Shown one piece after another: positions 9,896-18,987 of a stretch of DNA of 64,000 nt. Numbering within the stretch: position 1 is the stretch's first letter; each line of letters opens with the position of its first letter. The stretch is from Spirochaetota bacterium (lineage in GTDB: Bacteria; Spirochaetota; UBA12135; COTS27): assembly GCA_013426755.1 (NCBI GenBank), contig AP019861.1, forward strand, positions 2,201,271 through 2,265,270, in the 5' to 3' direction. The translations under genes were made by a program, and so were the position numbers. Below the pieces are notes generated by a model. It made no database searches. It was not told the DNA's origin and was given only the letters and a program-made list of their open reading frames with translations.

Positions 9896-10702
9896 ATGAA
9901 TGAAATGCTAGAACAAAAAGAGCATAGAACTTACAATGAAGGTCTTTCACAAAGACCCGAAGGAATTTACAAACCTACAGACGACAAAACAGGTCATCCA
10001 AGCACAAATGATAGCAATGGCGCACCTGATAGAGAAAGATCGCCTTACGGTGAAAGATCGTCTTACGGTGAAAAGTCGTCTTACGGTGGTCATAGAAAAG
10101 ACGATGATAAATCACGTTATCGCCAACGAACACGACTCCCGTTTAGAAAAAAATTCTGTTTTTTCACCCGCAATCACATTACTTATATTGATTACAAGGA
10201 TACATTGTTATTAAAGCGCTTTTTAGGACGCAGCGGGCAGATCTTATCGCCAAGAATAACAGGAGTCAAGCCTATTTATCAAAGAAAATTAGCCCTTGCT
10301 GTCAAACGGGCGCGCTATATGGCATTTATTCCCTACGTAGGAGAAGTGACGCGTGAAGACATTCCGCATTATTACAGAAATACACCAGAAAACCTGAATT
10401 ACGGCCCGCCCAACGAAGAACGTTCCAAATACTCAGAATCTAGACCTTACTCGGAATCTAGACCCCATTCAGAATCTAGACCCTACTCAGAATCCAGACC
10501 CCATTCAGAATCTAGACCCTATCGCAATAAGCTAAGCAATAACACCTCTGAAACCACTAACCCCACAACTAGACCTACAATTAACCCCAACTCCCCTTCA
10601 AACAGTTCATCTTCAAGTCAAAAACCCGTAAACAGTAGCTCTGAAAATAGTAGCCCTGAAAAACTCAGAGAAAATAGCCCCAATAAAGAACCCTCCACAT
10701 AA
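9896..10702 (+). CDS. rpsR: ribosomal protein S18 with long repetitive extensions on both ends
   Basis: The S18 core (about residues 83-148) is clear: [34 protein letters not shown], then [20 protein letters not shown]18 binds S6 and 16S rRNA on the platform of the small subunit. Usual S18 is 75-95 residues; this product has 268. The N-terminal 80 residues include three 6-residue units ([18 protein letters not shown]). The C-terminal 120 residues include five units of SESRPY or SESRPH, then a Ser/Asn/Pro-rich tail. I chose the ATG at 9896 because AAGGA ends 9 bases upstream; a TTG at 9890 is in frame but less likely. Whether the extensions stay on the mature ribosomal protein is unknown. Confidence 0.92.
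   Translation: MNEMLEQKEHRTYNEGLSQRPEGIYKPTDDKTGHPSTNDSNGAPDRERSPYGERSSYGEKSSYGGHRKDDDKSRYRQRTRLPFRKKFCFFTRNHITYIDYKDTLLLKRFLGRSGQILSPRITGVKPIYQRKLALAVKRARYMAFIPYVGEVTREDIPHYYRNTPENLNYGPPNEERSKYSESRPYSESRPHSESRPYSESRPHSESRPYRNKLSNNTSETTNPTTRPTINPNSPSNSSSSSQKPVNSSSENSSPEKLRENSPNKEPST
10034..10087 (+). repeat. three 18-bp repeats in the N-terminal extension of S18
   Basis: Units 10034-10051, 10052-10069 and 10070-10087 each code six residues (E-R/K-S-P/S-Y-G). Copies differ by one or two bases. Confidence 0.9.
10430..10519 (+). repeat. five 18-bp repeats in the C-terminal extension of S18
   Basis: Five head-to-tail units of 18 bp encode Y/H-S-E-S-R-P. Copies alternate between a TAC and a CAT first codon, which suggests a 36-bp higher-order duplication. 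Confidence 0.92.
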
Positions 10703-10831
10703 ATTCTAGCCATTCTACATAAATAGCTAGCACTTATTAAAACAAAGACCTATCTGGAGGGATAAAAATTCCGTAGCAGCAAAAATTCACTGGTAAAAAT
10801 TCACTAAGACTAAGTAAAACTAAACAAATAA

Positions 10832-10870
10832 AATCCAATTACAGAATCCAATTACAGAATCCAATTACAA
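10832..10870. repeat. 13-bp tandem repeat between rpsR and rpmG
   Basis: Three copies of AATCCAATTACAG, the last with a change. It is followed by two copies of a TCATAAAACGGTA word near 10896-10927. It is intergenic, and the unit is not a multiple of three. Confidence 0.8.
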
Positions 10871-10993
10871 AATCTAATGATTAAACAAAAGCTGTCATAA
10901 AACGGTAGCCTATCATAAAACGGTAACTATTGCAGCTATTATTAAATAAAATCTAGTATTAAACAGGATCTATTGGTTTAGACAACTTAAATT

Positions 10994-11161
10994 ATGGCTA
11001 AAAAGAAATCGCTAGCGCGCACCATCATTAAACTTAAGAGTACAGAAAGCCCACACCTCTACTCCACCTATAAAAACAAAAAAAATACACCCGATAAACT
11101 AGAAATAAAAAAATTTGACCCCACCATCAGAAAACACGTTCTTTATAAAGAAACCAAGTAA
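10994..11161 (+). CDS. rpmG: ribosomal protein L33
   Basis: A 55-residue ORF matching L33 along its length: [19 protein letters not shown], then [20 protein letters not shown], ending with [11 protein letters not shown]33 is a small protein of the 50S subunit near the E site. The zinc-binding cysteines of some L33 forms are absent, so this is the cysteine-free form. It lies downstream of rpsR on the same strand, separated by a repeat-bearing gap. No strong ribosome binding site is visible before the ATG. Confidence 0.93.
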   Translation: MAKKKSLARTIIKLKSTESPHLYSTYKNKKNTPDKLEIKKFDPTIRKHVLYKETK

Positions 11162-11582
11162 ACGACACAACCCAACAACAAGTCAATTTCTCACAAAAAC
11201 AAGTCAATTTCTTATAAAATTCATTACATTAATGAAATATTGACTGCAGGACTGAATTTTTATCGTACAATAAATTGTTACCGCGTACTGAATTCATCGA
11301 ATATCTTGTTAATTTGATTATTATTCTCGCTGCATAAACCTTTTTCAGCGAAGTTACTCTCACCTCAGCAAAACCTACCTCAGCAATTTATTAAACATAA
11401 GACCTTTTATAAAGCCGTATAAAACCTTTTATATCAGGAATTTTCATCACAAGTAACCCCACTTTATGAAGCATTTGATCACGAATAAACTCATTTTATA
11501 AAGCATTTTATCACAAATAAACTCATTTTACAAAACATTTCAAACTATAAGGCATTTCAAAGCATAAGGTATTTCAAAAAAA
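11162..11582. other. repeat-rich spacer between rpmG and the hydrolase gene
   Basis: No gene is seen. It contains duplicated words: AACAAGTCAATTTCT twice near 11179-11212, and a family of variants of TTTTATAAAGCATTT / CACAAATAAACTCATTTTA between about 11460 and 11580. These look like degraded tandem duplications. Confidence 0.55.
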
Positions 11583-12626
11583 ATGAATAAAAAAGCATTT
11601 TCAAAAAAATCATTAATAATCAGTTCTATTATTACAATAATCATCGTAGTGAGCATAGCCATGGTGACAGGAACGTTTAACAATAACAACAATAGCAACA
11701 TAACGAAGAAAAAACTCAGTTTTCCAAGTGATGGGCTTACATTGGTAGGCAATATGTACTACCCTCCTAATTATCAAGCAACCACCCCATATCCTACTAT
11801 TGTAGTTTCGGGTAGCTGGACGACTGTCAAAGAACAGATGGCGGGCACTTATGCTGAAGGCCTGGCGAGCAATGGCTTTATTACTTTTGCATTTGATTTT
11901 CGTAACTTCGGAGAAAGCGAAGGTGAGCCACGATTTCATGAAAGCCCTAACTTAAAAAGCAAGGACATTAAAAATGCGATTGATTTTCTAGCTTCACAAC
12001 CTGAGGTTGATGCTGAAAAAATCGGTGTCTTCGGTGTTTGCGCTGGCGCTATGTACAGTTTAATGGCTGCTGCTGAAACCCCTCAGGTAAAAGCTATTGT
12101 GACTGCAGCCTCATGGCTCCATGACGGCGAAGCAGTCAAGTTATTTTATGGCGGCGCAGAAGGCGTAGCCGCTAAAATCAAAGCCGCCCAAGAAGCTAAA
12201 GACCTTTACCGTGAAACTAAAGAAGTCGCCTACATTCCAGCTATATCTGAAACCGATGAAACAGCTGCTATGTTCGGACCCTTTGATTACTATCTAAATC
12301 CAGAACGAGGCAACATTAAAGAATGGAGCCACGACAAATTTGCTGTCGCAAGCTGGGAAGACTGGCTCACCTCTAGACCTATGGAAACCGCAGCCAAACT
12401 TCGCGCACCGCTTCTCATGATTCACTCAGACGGAGCAGTTCTACCCGAGTACACTAAGAAATACTTCGCAGACCTGACCTTGCCTGAAGCCGATAAAAAA
12501 CTCCACTGGATGCAATCCGACCTAGAACCACCCTTCGATCAATTCAATTTCTACGACCAAGCCACCCAAGTCAATGAAACCATTGACGAAGCCACAAAAT
12601 GGTTCACCCAAAAACTTGACACGTAG
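11583..12626 (+). CDS. secreted or membrane-anchored alpha/beta hydrolase-like protein
   Basis: The 347-residue product has an N-terminal hydrophobic segment (about 11-30) that is a signal or anchor. It then has an alpha/beta hydrolase fold of the dienelactone-hydrolase/YcjY-like kind: YPTIVVSGSW (oxyanion region), FAFDFRNFGESEG, and the nucleophile elbow GVFGVCAGAMY with Cys in the nucleophile place. The probable acid is in LMIHSDGAVLP. Where relatives have His in a HFDFYD-like motif, this protein reads QFNFYDQ, so the catalytic His may be lost. The substrate is unknown. It lies, with the next gene, among ribosomal protein genes, which looks like an accessory insertion. Confidence 0.75.
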   Translation: MNKKAFSKKSLIISSIITIIIVVSIAMVTGTFNNNNNSNITKKKLSFPSDGLTLVGNMYYPPNYQATTPYPTIVVSGSWTTVKEQMAGTYAEGLASNGFITFAFDFRNFGESEGEPRFHESPNLKSKDIKNAIDFLASQPEVDAEKIGVFGVCAGAMYSLMAAAETPQVKAIVTAASWLHDGEAVKLFYGGAEGVAAKIKAAQEAKDLYRETKEVAYIPAISETDETAAMFGPFDYYLNPERGNIKEWSHDKFAVASWEDWLTSRPMETAAKLRAPLLMIHSDGAVLPEYTKKYFADLTLPEADKKLHWMQSDLEPPFDQFNFYDQATQVNETIDEATKWFTQKLDT

Positions 12627-12679
12627 AAAACTTGACACGTAGTATACGTTATATGTACCCAAACGCTTCAATACATTTG

Positions 12680-12727
12680 ATTAGAAATTTAGATAAATTT
12701 GATTAGATAAATTTGATTAGATAAAAT
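12680..12727. repeat. 15-bp tandem repeat before the NTF2 gene
   Basis: GATAAATTTGATTA repeats about three times directly upstream of the next start codon. Confidence 0.7.
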
Positions 12728-13804
12728 ATGATTCCAAATAAATTACTGATACTTCTTATGATAATAGCAAGTAGTTCCCTATCATTTAACGCCCCGTTAA
12801 ATGCCCAGAAAAATAAGTCGCCAAAGTCAATTTCGCCTATCGATCATCTTGAACTCATTGATCTTGTCAATAACGTAGGTACTTACGCAGACAATCACAA
12901 TTGGAAGGGATTACATAAAATCTTCGCCAACGAAGTTGTTCTCGATTACAGTTCCTTTACAAAGCAACCTGCAGAAACGTTAACAGGCAAAGCCATTACT
13001 GACCGCTGGAAAGCATTTTTGCCAGGGTTTGATATCACTCAGCATAAGCTTTTCAACCATAAAATCAAACAAAAAAAAGACCGTATCCATGTTCAAACCG
13101 ATGTTCGCGCACTGCATTTTATTGAAAACATGCCCGTCGGTGGAAATACGTGGATTGTAGACGGCTCATATGATTTTATAGTAGAAAATACTAGCAAAGG
13201 CTATCGTATCTCGGAAATGAAATTCAATTTTGCTAAAACGATTGGAAATAACGCTCTTCCAGCCGTAGCAGGAGCACGAACGCAATTCGACAAACTGCTT
13301 GCAACCATTGAAACAGAAGCCGCTAAGATAAACAATCCTAAAAACTGGGATAAACCTCAAAATCCAGTGCCTGCCAGCATGGAGGCAGACCCCAATGTTA
13401 AAATCGTCCAGAATTTCTTCACTGCATATGGAAATAACGACCTGCAAGGCATTCGCAATGTCATGGCAACAGACGTAGAATGGTTTATTCCCGGCCGTCA
13501 TAAATTATCTGGCACTAAAAAAGGCATCGAGCAAGTCGTAGATTTTTTCAAATTGCTTCAGAAAGCCAATTTTAGAGCCGAACCTATTATTTTTGCTGCC
13601 AATGATGATTATGTCATTGACGTCCATCGCGGATGGAGCACGAGTGATGAAACGGATGTTGATATGAATTGGGTTTTGCTTTATAAAATCGAGAATGGAA
13701 AAATCAAAAAAGTACTCAATTTCACTTCAGATGCCTATACGTCGGATGTATTTTTTGATAAAATGTATTCATTAGAAGACGGAACTCAATTACGCCAGAA
13801 GTGA
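12728..13804 (+). CDS. exported protein with two NTF2/SnoaL-like domains
   Basis: The 358-residue product starts with a signal peptide (residues 1-26, ending near FNAPLNAQ). Two cone-shaped NTF2-like units follow. Domain 1, about 40-175, contains LVNNVGTYADNHNWKGLHKIF, LTGKAITDRWKAFLPGFDI and a final strand. Domain 2, about 220-345, contains VKIVQNFFTAYGNNDLQGI, WFIPGRHKLSGTKKGIEQV and WVLLYKIENGKIKKV. SnoaL-like domains bind or isomerise small hydrophobic molecules, but many are of unknown activity, and no catalytic residues can be assigned here. It directly follows the hydrolase gene and probably shares its transcript. Confidence 0.75.
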   Translation: MIPNKLLILLMIIASSSLSFNAPLNAQKNKSPKSISPIDHLELIDLVNNVGTYADNHNWKGLHKIFANEVVLDYSSFTKQPAETLTGKAITDRWKAFLPGFDITQHKLFNHKIKQKKDRIHVQTDVRALHFIENMPVGGNTWIVDGSYDFIVENTSKGYRISEMKFNFAKTIGNNALPAVAGARTQFDKLLATIETEAAKINNPKNWDKPQNPVPASMEADPNVKIVQNFFTAYGNNDLQGIRNVMATDVEWFIPGRHKLSGTKKGIEQVVDFFKLLQKANFRAEPIIFAANDDYVIDVHRGWSTSDETDVDMNWVLLYKIENGKIKKVLNFTSDAYTSDVFFDKMYSLEDGTQLRQK

Positions 13805-13923
13805 TCGCTTGTCTTATAAATCCATTGTCTTATAAAAACAGTCCAACAGTTCTATCGTCCGGTCTTATTATCTGATCTTCTGTCTGTCCTATTGAGAGAA
13901 CTGTTGTTACTGTTGTTACTGTT

Positions 13924-13993
13924 GATAAACCATATTTGATAAACCATATTTGATAAACCATATTTGATAAACTATATTTGATAAACCATATTT
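13924..13993 (+). repeat. five 14-bp tandem repeats upstream of rpmB
   Basis: Five copies of GATAAACCATATTT, one with a single change, in the non-coding leader about 165 bp before the rpmB start. Confidence 0.92.
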
Positions 13994-14144
13994 AAACTAT
14001 TCTTAGGAAATTGAGAATTACTATCCTAGAATTATTATCCTAATATTCTAATATTCTATTGAAAATTGAAACTGTTCTTAGAAAAAAGAACTGCGTATTT
14101 GAAAACTACATTTAGAACCATATTTAGAACTACATTTAAATCAC

Positions 14145-14149
14145 GGAGG
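14145..14149 (+). promoter_or_regulatory. ribosome binding site that fixes the rpmB start
   Basis: GGAGG ends 8 bases before the ATG at 14158 but only 2 bases before the upstream ATG at 14152. This selects the start MARLCKITG. Confidence 0.8.
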
Positions 14150-14157
14150 TTATGACG

Positions 14158-14406
14158 ATGGCTCGTTTATGTAAAATAACAGGAAAAAAGACACGCTCAG
14201 CGAACAATGTCTCACATGCAAACAACAAAACAAAACGCAAACAATACCCCAATATCATCAAGAAATCCATGTACATTCCTGCGTTAAAAAAACGTGCCGT
14301 CATCAAAATCTCAACTAAAGCACTCAAAACCATCAATAAAATAGGCTTAGCACCCACGCTTAAAAAAGCAGGCTTGAAAATAGACGACATTCTCGTCAAA
14401 GACTAG
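14158..14406 (+). CDS. rpmB: ribosomal protein L28
   Basis: Large-subunit protein L28. The 82 residues begin MARLCKITGKKTRSANNVSH, closely following the family signature (C-x-x-TGK, then NNVSHANNKTKR). The C-terminal part (LKTINKIGLAPTLKKAGL) also fits. Only one of the cysteines of zinc-binding forms is kept. The ribosome binding site places the start at 14158, not 14152. It is separated from rpsR and rpmG by the two accessory genes. Confidence 0.96.
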   Translation: MARLCKITGKKTRSANNVSHANNKTKRKQYPNIIKKSMYIPALKKRAVIKISTKALKTINKIGLAPTLKKAGLKIDDILVKD

Positions 14407-14586
14407 ATTTTTTTAGCCAATATCTGTTTTATTGTCTGTTTCATTGTCTGGCTGTCTTTATGACTGGGCTTATTGAGTACGGCTCGTTATTTTGTTATAC
14501 GTAAAACAGCTAACGTGCTAAATTTGATTTATTGGCGGCAGACAATTTCTTAATAGCAGAACATTATTTATTTTGCTAGCCTCTTC

Positions 14587-16044
14587 ATGAATAAACGCAT
14601 CTTCGGCGCTATACTAATCTTAGTCCTCACCGCGCCCTTACTTATTCAATGCAAACACCTCGATTATCTAAGAACAGGTGCAGCAGGTAAAAATTTGCTC
14701 CAAGTATTGACATTTGGGGATAAAACCGTCAATTTAAAGGAACTTAGGAAAATAACGCTTAAAGGTTTTTCAATAGGCGATTTTTCACACCCCCTCGTAC
14801 GCAAACACCTTCGCCTTTACAATCAACATGGCAAAAGAACATTGGAAGCTATTATGCAGCGAGGTGCTTTTTATTTGCCGACAATCAAGCGAATCTTTAA
14901 AACACATGGCATTCCTGAAGAATTAGCCTATTTGCCTGTCATAGAAAGTGGGTACCGCAATAAAGCCATTTCAAGTGCCGCTGCGGTCGGAATGTGGCAA
15001 TTCACCTATGATACAGGCATCATGTATAAACTCAATGCAAACTACTGGTATGATGAACGCAGTGATTTTTATAAAGCAACCGTAGCTTCAGCGTATCACT
15101 TGAAGTACCTTTACCGTGTATTTGACGACTGGCTACTCACATTGGCGGCGTACAATGCAGGGGTTGGCAAGATCAGTCGTGCAATCAAACGTTATAAAAC
15201 ACGCAATTTCTGGCATCTCATCGAAAATTCTTATATTAAAGGCGAAACCGCCAATTACGTCCCCAAGTACATTGCCGTTGTGACTATGATTAAAAATCCA
15301 CAACGCTATGGGATTTCGCTACCGAAAGAACAGATGGAAACACCCGTGCGCACCTTTACAGTATCCGATGCGACAGAGATAGAGCTACTTATTAAGTGTG
15401 CTGAAATGCCGCGCGAATTATTCACTCGCTACAATACTTCCTTGCTTAGATGGACGACACCGCCTTTACGTACCTATAAAATCTATATTCCCAATCAGTA
15501 CTACGACACGCTTGTGACAAATCTGGCTAAAATTCCTCCTGAGGAGCGTGTCACATTCCGTGAATATTTTATCAAAATAGGCGATACTCTGTCGACAATT
15601 GCCGCTCGCTTCAATATCCCAGCCAATCCTATAGCCATTCTCAACGATCTCAAATCACTTAACGAAATTCGTGCCGGTGAGATTCTTATTCTGCCCATTC
15701 GGGGTCGTGAAAAAATAACCACCATCGATCAAAATTTAACCGACAGTCATAACAACACGCTTATTGGTCTCACACGCCAACTAGATACGAAACGTATTGC
15801 TAAAAAAAGTCAAAAACGACTGCAAACACAACTTCTTCGTAAATCCACCACCTACAATCAAGATACTAGCGAGAGCTCAATCGAAACATATCATTTCATT
15901 CACGTTTTAAGTCCTACCGATACACTTTATGCGATTGCTCGCTCCTACGACGTCAGTTTAGAATCACTTATGCGGTGGAATGGACTTAAAAATAGCCGCT
16001 CACTTCGCGCAGGACGGCATCTTTTCATTAAAATAACCCGCTAA
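14587..16044 (+). CDS. membrane-bound lytic transglycosylase with two LysM domains (MltD-like)
   Basis: Cleaves peptidoglycan glycan strands to anhydro-muropeptides at the envelope. The 485-residue product has an N-terminal hydrophobic segment ending LLIQC, a loose lipobox, so it is probably a lipoprotein. The SLT domain spans about residues 95-240: catalytic Glu in LAYLPVIESGYRNKA, then AAAVGMWQF, then LAAYNAGVGKISRAI. Two LysM peptidoglycan-binding units follow at about 320-370 (IKIGDTLSTIAARFNIP) and 438-485 (LSPTDTLYAIARSYDV). It precedes the PBP2/RodA pair on the same strand, so the three form a cell-wall group. Confidence 0.9.
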   Translation: MNKRIFGAILILVLTAPLLIQCKHLDYLRTGAAGKNLLQVLTFGDKTVNLKELRKITLKGFSIGDFSHPLVRKHLRLYNQHGKRTLEAIMQRGAFYLPTIKRIFKTHGIPEELAYLPVIESGYRNKAISSAAAVGMWQFTYDTGIMYKLNANYWYDERSDFYKATVASAYHLKYLYRVFDDWLLTLAAYNAGVGKISRAIKRYKTRNFWHLIENSYIKGETANYVPKYIAVVTMIKNPQRYGISLPKEQMETPVRTFTVSDATEIELLIKCAEMPRELFTRYNTSLLRWTTPPLRTYKIYIPNQYYDTLVTNLAKIPPEERVTFREYFIKIGDTLSTIAARFNIPANPIAILNDLKSLNEIRAGEILILPIRGREKITTIDQNLTDSHNNTLIGLTRQLDTKRIAKKSQKRLQTQLLRKSTTYNQDTSESSIETYHFIHVLSPTDTLYAIARSYDVSLESLMRWNGLKNSRSLRAGRHLFIKITR

Positions 16045-16053
16045 CCCAATAAA

Positions 16054-16376
16054 TAACGACAACTTATTTATCCTCTGCAGGTGTATATTCTCTTATATAC
16101 TCCTAAACATTTAAGTGTTTAAGCATTGGGCTTGTTTAAGCATTGGGTTTTAATGTTATAAGCCTGCCCAATTTCTATGAACAGTCCTTCCTAGTTTCTA
16201 AGAAATAAATCATTCCCAGTTTCTAACAACAGTCTATTTTTCCATTGTTAAAGCAATGACGACTGCTTATCGTCTGCAGGTGCTATATTTTTAAGCATCT
16301 GGCTTTAATGTTACGAAGCCGCCCAGTTTCTATGAACAGTCCCTCCTAGTTCGTAGGAACAATCTATTTTTCCGTC
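16054..16376. repeat. imperfect direct duplication of a 130-200 bp segment
   Basis: Words occur in the same order twice: TCTGCAGGTG (16074, 16273), TTTAATGTTA followed by AAGCC, TTTCTATGAACAGTCC (16172, 16327), and TCTATTTTTCC (16233, 16363). Spacing shrinks from 199 to 130 bp because the second copy has deletions. Confidence 0.75.
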
Positions 16377-16700
16377 TTTTATAGTATAATCTTTTTACAA
16401 GCAGAACCGTCAATTATTAGAATTGTTATTAGAATTGTTATTAGAATCGTTGTTAAAATTGTCATTAGAAGCATCCATTATTATTAAAATTATCACCCAT
16501 ATTGGAATACCATCTCGAGATACTGTCTTTTGAGGATTGATAATAAAGCTAAAATAGGCAATTATGCCATCAAGTAAAGCTAAATTACCCTATGTTATAT
16601 GTGCCCTATGTTGTATATTATACCCTTGCTATTTATTATATAGAGTTAAAACATTATATAGAATTGAAACGCCTTATATTATTAAAAGTATAGCTAAATT

Positions 16701-16799
16701 ACCTTGTACTTATTAAAAATACCTTGTACTTATTAAAAATACCTTGTACTTATTAAAAATACCTTGTGCTTATTAAAAATACCTTGTACTATTAAAAAT
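16701..16799 (+). repeat. five 20-bp tandem repeats upstream of the PBP2 gene
   Basis: Units start at 16701, 16721, 16741, 16761 and 16781 with sequence ACCTTGTACTTATTAAAAAT. The fourth has one change and the last lacks one base. The array ends 18 bp before the start codon. Confidence 0.95.
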
Positions 16800-16817
16800 T
16801 GATATTGTTGTAGTGAA

Positions 16818-18764
16818 ATGAAGACTGAACAGCCTAAAAAAATAACTTCACTTTACAGTCCTAAGGAATATACAGGATACCATATTAAGATTAAGGTGCT
16901 TTTAACGTGTATTTTAATTGGATTTATTATGATTGTCTTCCGGCTCTTCGGATTACAAGTCATTAATGGCAAAACCTATCAAGACCTAGCCCTCAACAAT
17001 AGAAAACAAGTCATTAGAACACCGTCATACCGCGGGGAAATCTACGTAGACGACGGACAGACCAAAATAACAGAGAACGTTTCATCCTATTCACTCTACG
17101 TGTTTCCCAAACATTTTCCTTCATTTCAAAATAAAACCAAACGTAAAGAATTATTCACCAAACTCAAAACGCAATTTGACATCGATGAAATAACCGTTCT
17201 CAAAGCACTACGCAAAGGAAGAAGCAATCCCTATCGTCCGCACCTCATTCAAAGCGATACCGCTTTTAGCAATATTCATTACCTAGCCGAACACCTCAGC
17301 GAATTTCCAGGCATCATTTATCTAAGCACACCAAAACGTTACTACCATAAGGGTGATGTCTACTCACACATCACAGGCTATATCCGCGCAATCAGCTCAA
17401 GAGAACTCGCTAATAAAAGTGACCTCGGTTATTCGTCTATTTCAGTTATTGGCAAACTGGGAATCGAAGCCTACTACGATCTAGAATTACGCGGAAAAGA
17501 AGGCTACAAAGTCCAGATCATTGATACCAAAAATCGTGTCAAAGATGAATTTTTTCCAGAAGCAGGCAAGCCTGAAGCAGGTAAAAACCTTATCCTCAGC
17601 ATTGACTCACGCATCCAAGACATTGTCTACCAAACCATGCAAGGTTTCCCAGGCGGCGCTGTAGTCACACGCCCCACCACAGGTGAAGTCTTAGCCCTAT
17701 ACAGCTATCCCTCCTACGATCCCAATATTTTTATCAATAAACTCAAAAAAGCAGAATTTCAAAAGTATATCGAAGCAGAGAACAACCCTTTCTTTAACCG
17801 CGTCACCCAAGGTGAATATCCACCCAGCTCTGTTTTTAAACTCATCCTAGGATTAACCGCTACAGACGTCCATTCTGTCAATCTAGACAACTACACACAA
17901 ACCTGTTATGGCGGTCTTTACGTAGGTCCTAAATTCTTCAAATGTGAAGCTACCCATCTCCAGCAAAACCTCTATCAAGCCATCGCCAATTCATGCAATG
18001 TATATTTCTATCATCTCGGCTTTGATATAGGTCCGCAATCTATCGCCAAATACGCTGAAACGTACTTCAACTTAGGCAATATAACGGGCATTGATCTTCC
18101 TTATGAAAAAGCAGGACGTATTCCAGATCAAAAATGGAAACTCGAGAATATTGGTACATTCTGGTGGGATGGCGATACCGCCAACTTTTCAATCGGACAG
18201 GGCTACGCACTGGTAACGATTATGCAGATCAATACACTCACAGCAGCTATCGCCAATTATGGACGCGCTTACAAACCGCATTTCCTCAAAGCACAATATT
18301 CGCTAGAAACAGGAGAAACTTTTCAAGAACAACCACGCGAACTTCTCAATTTGCCATTCTCGCGCAGTGATATTAGTAAAGTTCGCCGCTCCATGCGCTA
18401 CGTCGTAGAATGGGGCACCGCTCGCCGCATGGAAAACAGTCGCTTTTCCTTCGCAGGTAAAACAGGTACCGCAGAAACCTTTCGCGGCACTGAACCGCAC
18501 TCCTGGTTCACAGGCTTTGCCCCGTACAATGAAACGCCTACCGATGAAACCATTGCTGTTACGGTTTTCGTTGAAAATGCAGGCCATGGCGGCGAAGTTG
18601 CCGCTCCTTTTGCTACGGCTATCATTGAAGGCATTTTTCTTTATCGCAATCCTCTCGTTGTCATTAAAGAAAAACTCCAACCATGGACCAGCAAACAAGC
18701 CAAATATCAAAAATGGCTTAATATTCGTGATGAAAAACGCCTTCCCAGCAATTACTTTCAATAA
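16818..18764 (+). CDS. mrdA: penicillin-binding protein 2 (peptidoglycan transpeptidase, elongasome)
   Basis: Class B PBP that cross-links peptidoglycan during cell elongation with RodA. The 648-residue product has one N-terminal membrane anchor (about 29-50), a pedestal domain with RTPSYRGEIY, and a transpeptidase domain. The active-site serine is in PPSSVFKLILGL (SxxK near residue 337), SCN follows near residue 392, and KTGT near residue 547 (FAGKTGTAET). All three catalytic motifs are intact. It is followed 223 bp later by rodA, the usual pairing. The gene is preceded by a five-copy 20-bp repeat that may affect expression. Confidence 0.95.
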   Translation: MKTEQPKKITSLYSPKEYTGYHIKIKVLLTCILIGFIMIVFRLFGLQVINGKTYQDLALNNRKQVIRTPSYRGEIYVDDGQTKITENVSSYSLYVFPKHFPSFQNKTKRKELFTKLKTQFDIDEITVLKALRKGRSNPYRPHLIQSDTAFSNIHYLAEHLSEFPGIIYLSTPKRYYHKGDVYSHITGYIRAISSRELANKSDLGYSSISVIGKLGIEAYYDLELRGKEGYKVQIIDTKNRVKDEFFPEAGKPEAGKNLILSIDSRIQDIVYQTMQGFPGGAVVTRPTTGEVLALYSYPSYDPNIFINKLKKAEFQKYIEAENNPFFNRVTQGEYPPSSVFKLILGLTATDVHSVNLDNYTQTCYGGLYVGPKFFKCEATHLQQNLYQAIANSCNVYFYHLGFDIGPQSIAKYAETYFNLGNITGIDLPYEKAGRIPDQKWKLENIGTFWWDGDTANFSIGQGYALVTIMQINTLTAAIANYGRAYKPHFLKAQYSLETGETFQEQPRELLNLPFSRSDISKVRRSMRYVVEWGTARRMENSRFSFAGKTGTAETFRGTEPHSWFTGFAPYNETPTDETIAVTVFVENAGHGGEVAAPFATAIIEGIFLYRNPLVVIKEKLQPWTSKQAKYQKWLNIRDEKRLPSNYFQ

Positions 18765-18987
18765 ACTCTTTTCACGTTATTCTCTGCCCCCGCTACTTAT
18801 CATGTAGCCATTAGGTATCCTTAACATTTTATTGGCTTCTCTGTATCCTTCTTATCTATTCATTGCCTCTCATGATTCACCACTTCTAAGTCATCAACCA
18901 CTACTTCTACACAATTAACTGCTACTTCTAAGCCATCACTAAAAATCCCCCTGCAAGACACCCGTCAAGATAAACAAAATAAAAACA

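Larger units (their letters stand above)
13805..14157. other. leader region of rpmB
   Basis: It contains a 14-bp tandem array (13924-13993, listed separately). More degenerate duplications follow (TAGAACTACATTTA/TAGAACCATATTTA near 14080-14140) running into the ribosome binding site of rpmB. No gene is seen. Confidence 0.55.
16045..16817. other. 772-bp spacer before the PBP2 gene
   Basis: No gene is visible. It holds an imperfect long duplication (16054-16376), a 15-bp array of TTATTAGAATTG-type units at about 16411-16470, and the 20-bp array at 16701-16799. Confidence 0.6.

Noticed and set aside
14152..14157. Upstream ATG of rpmB as start codon
   Set aside because: It is only 2 bases from the GGAGG; the ATG at 14158 has correct spacing and gives the standard L28 N-terminus.
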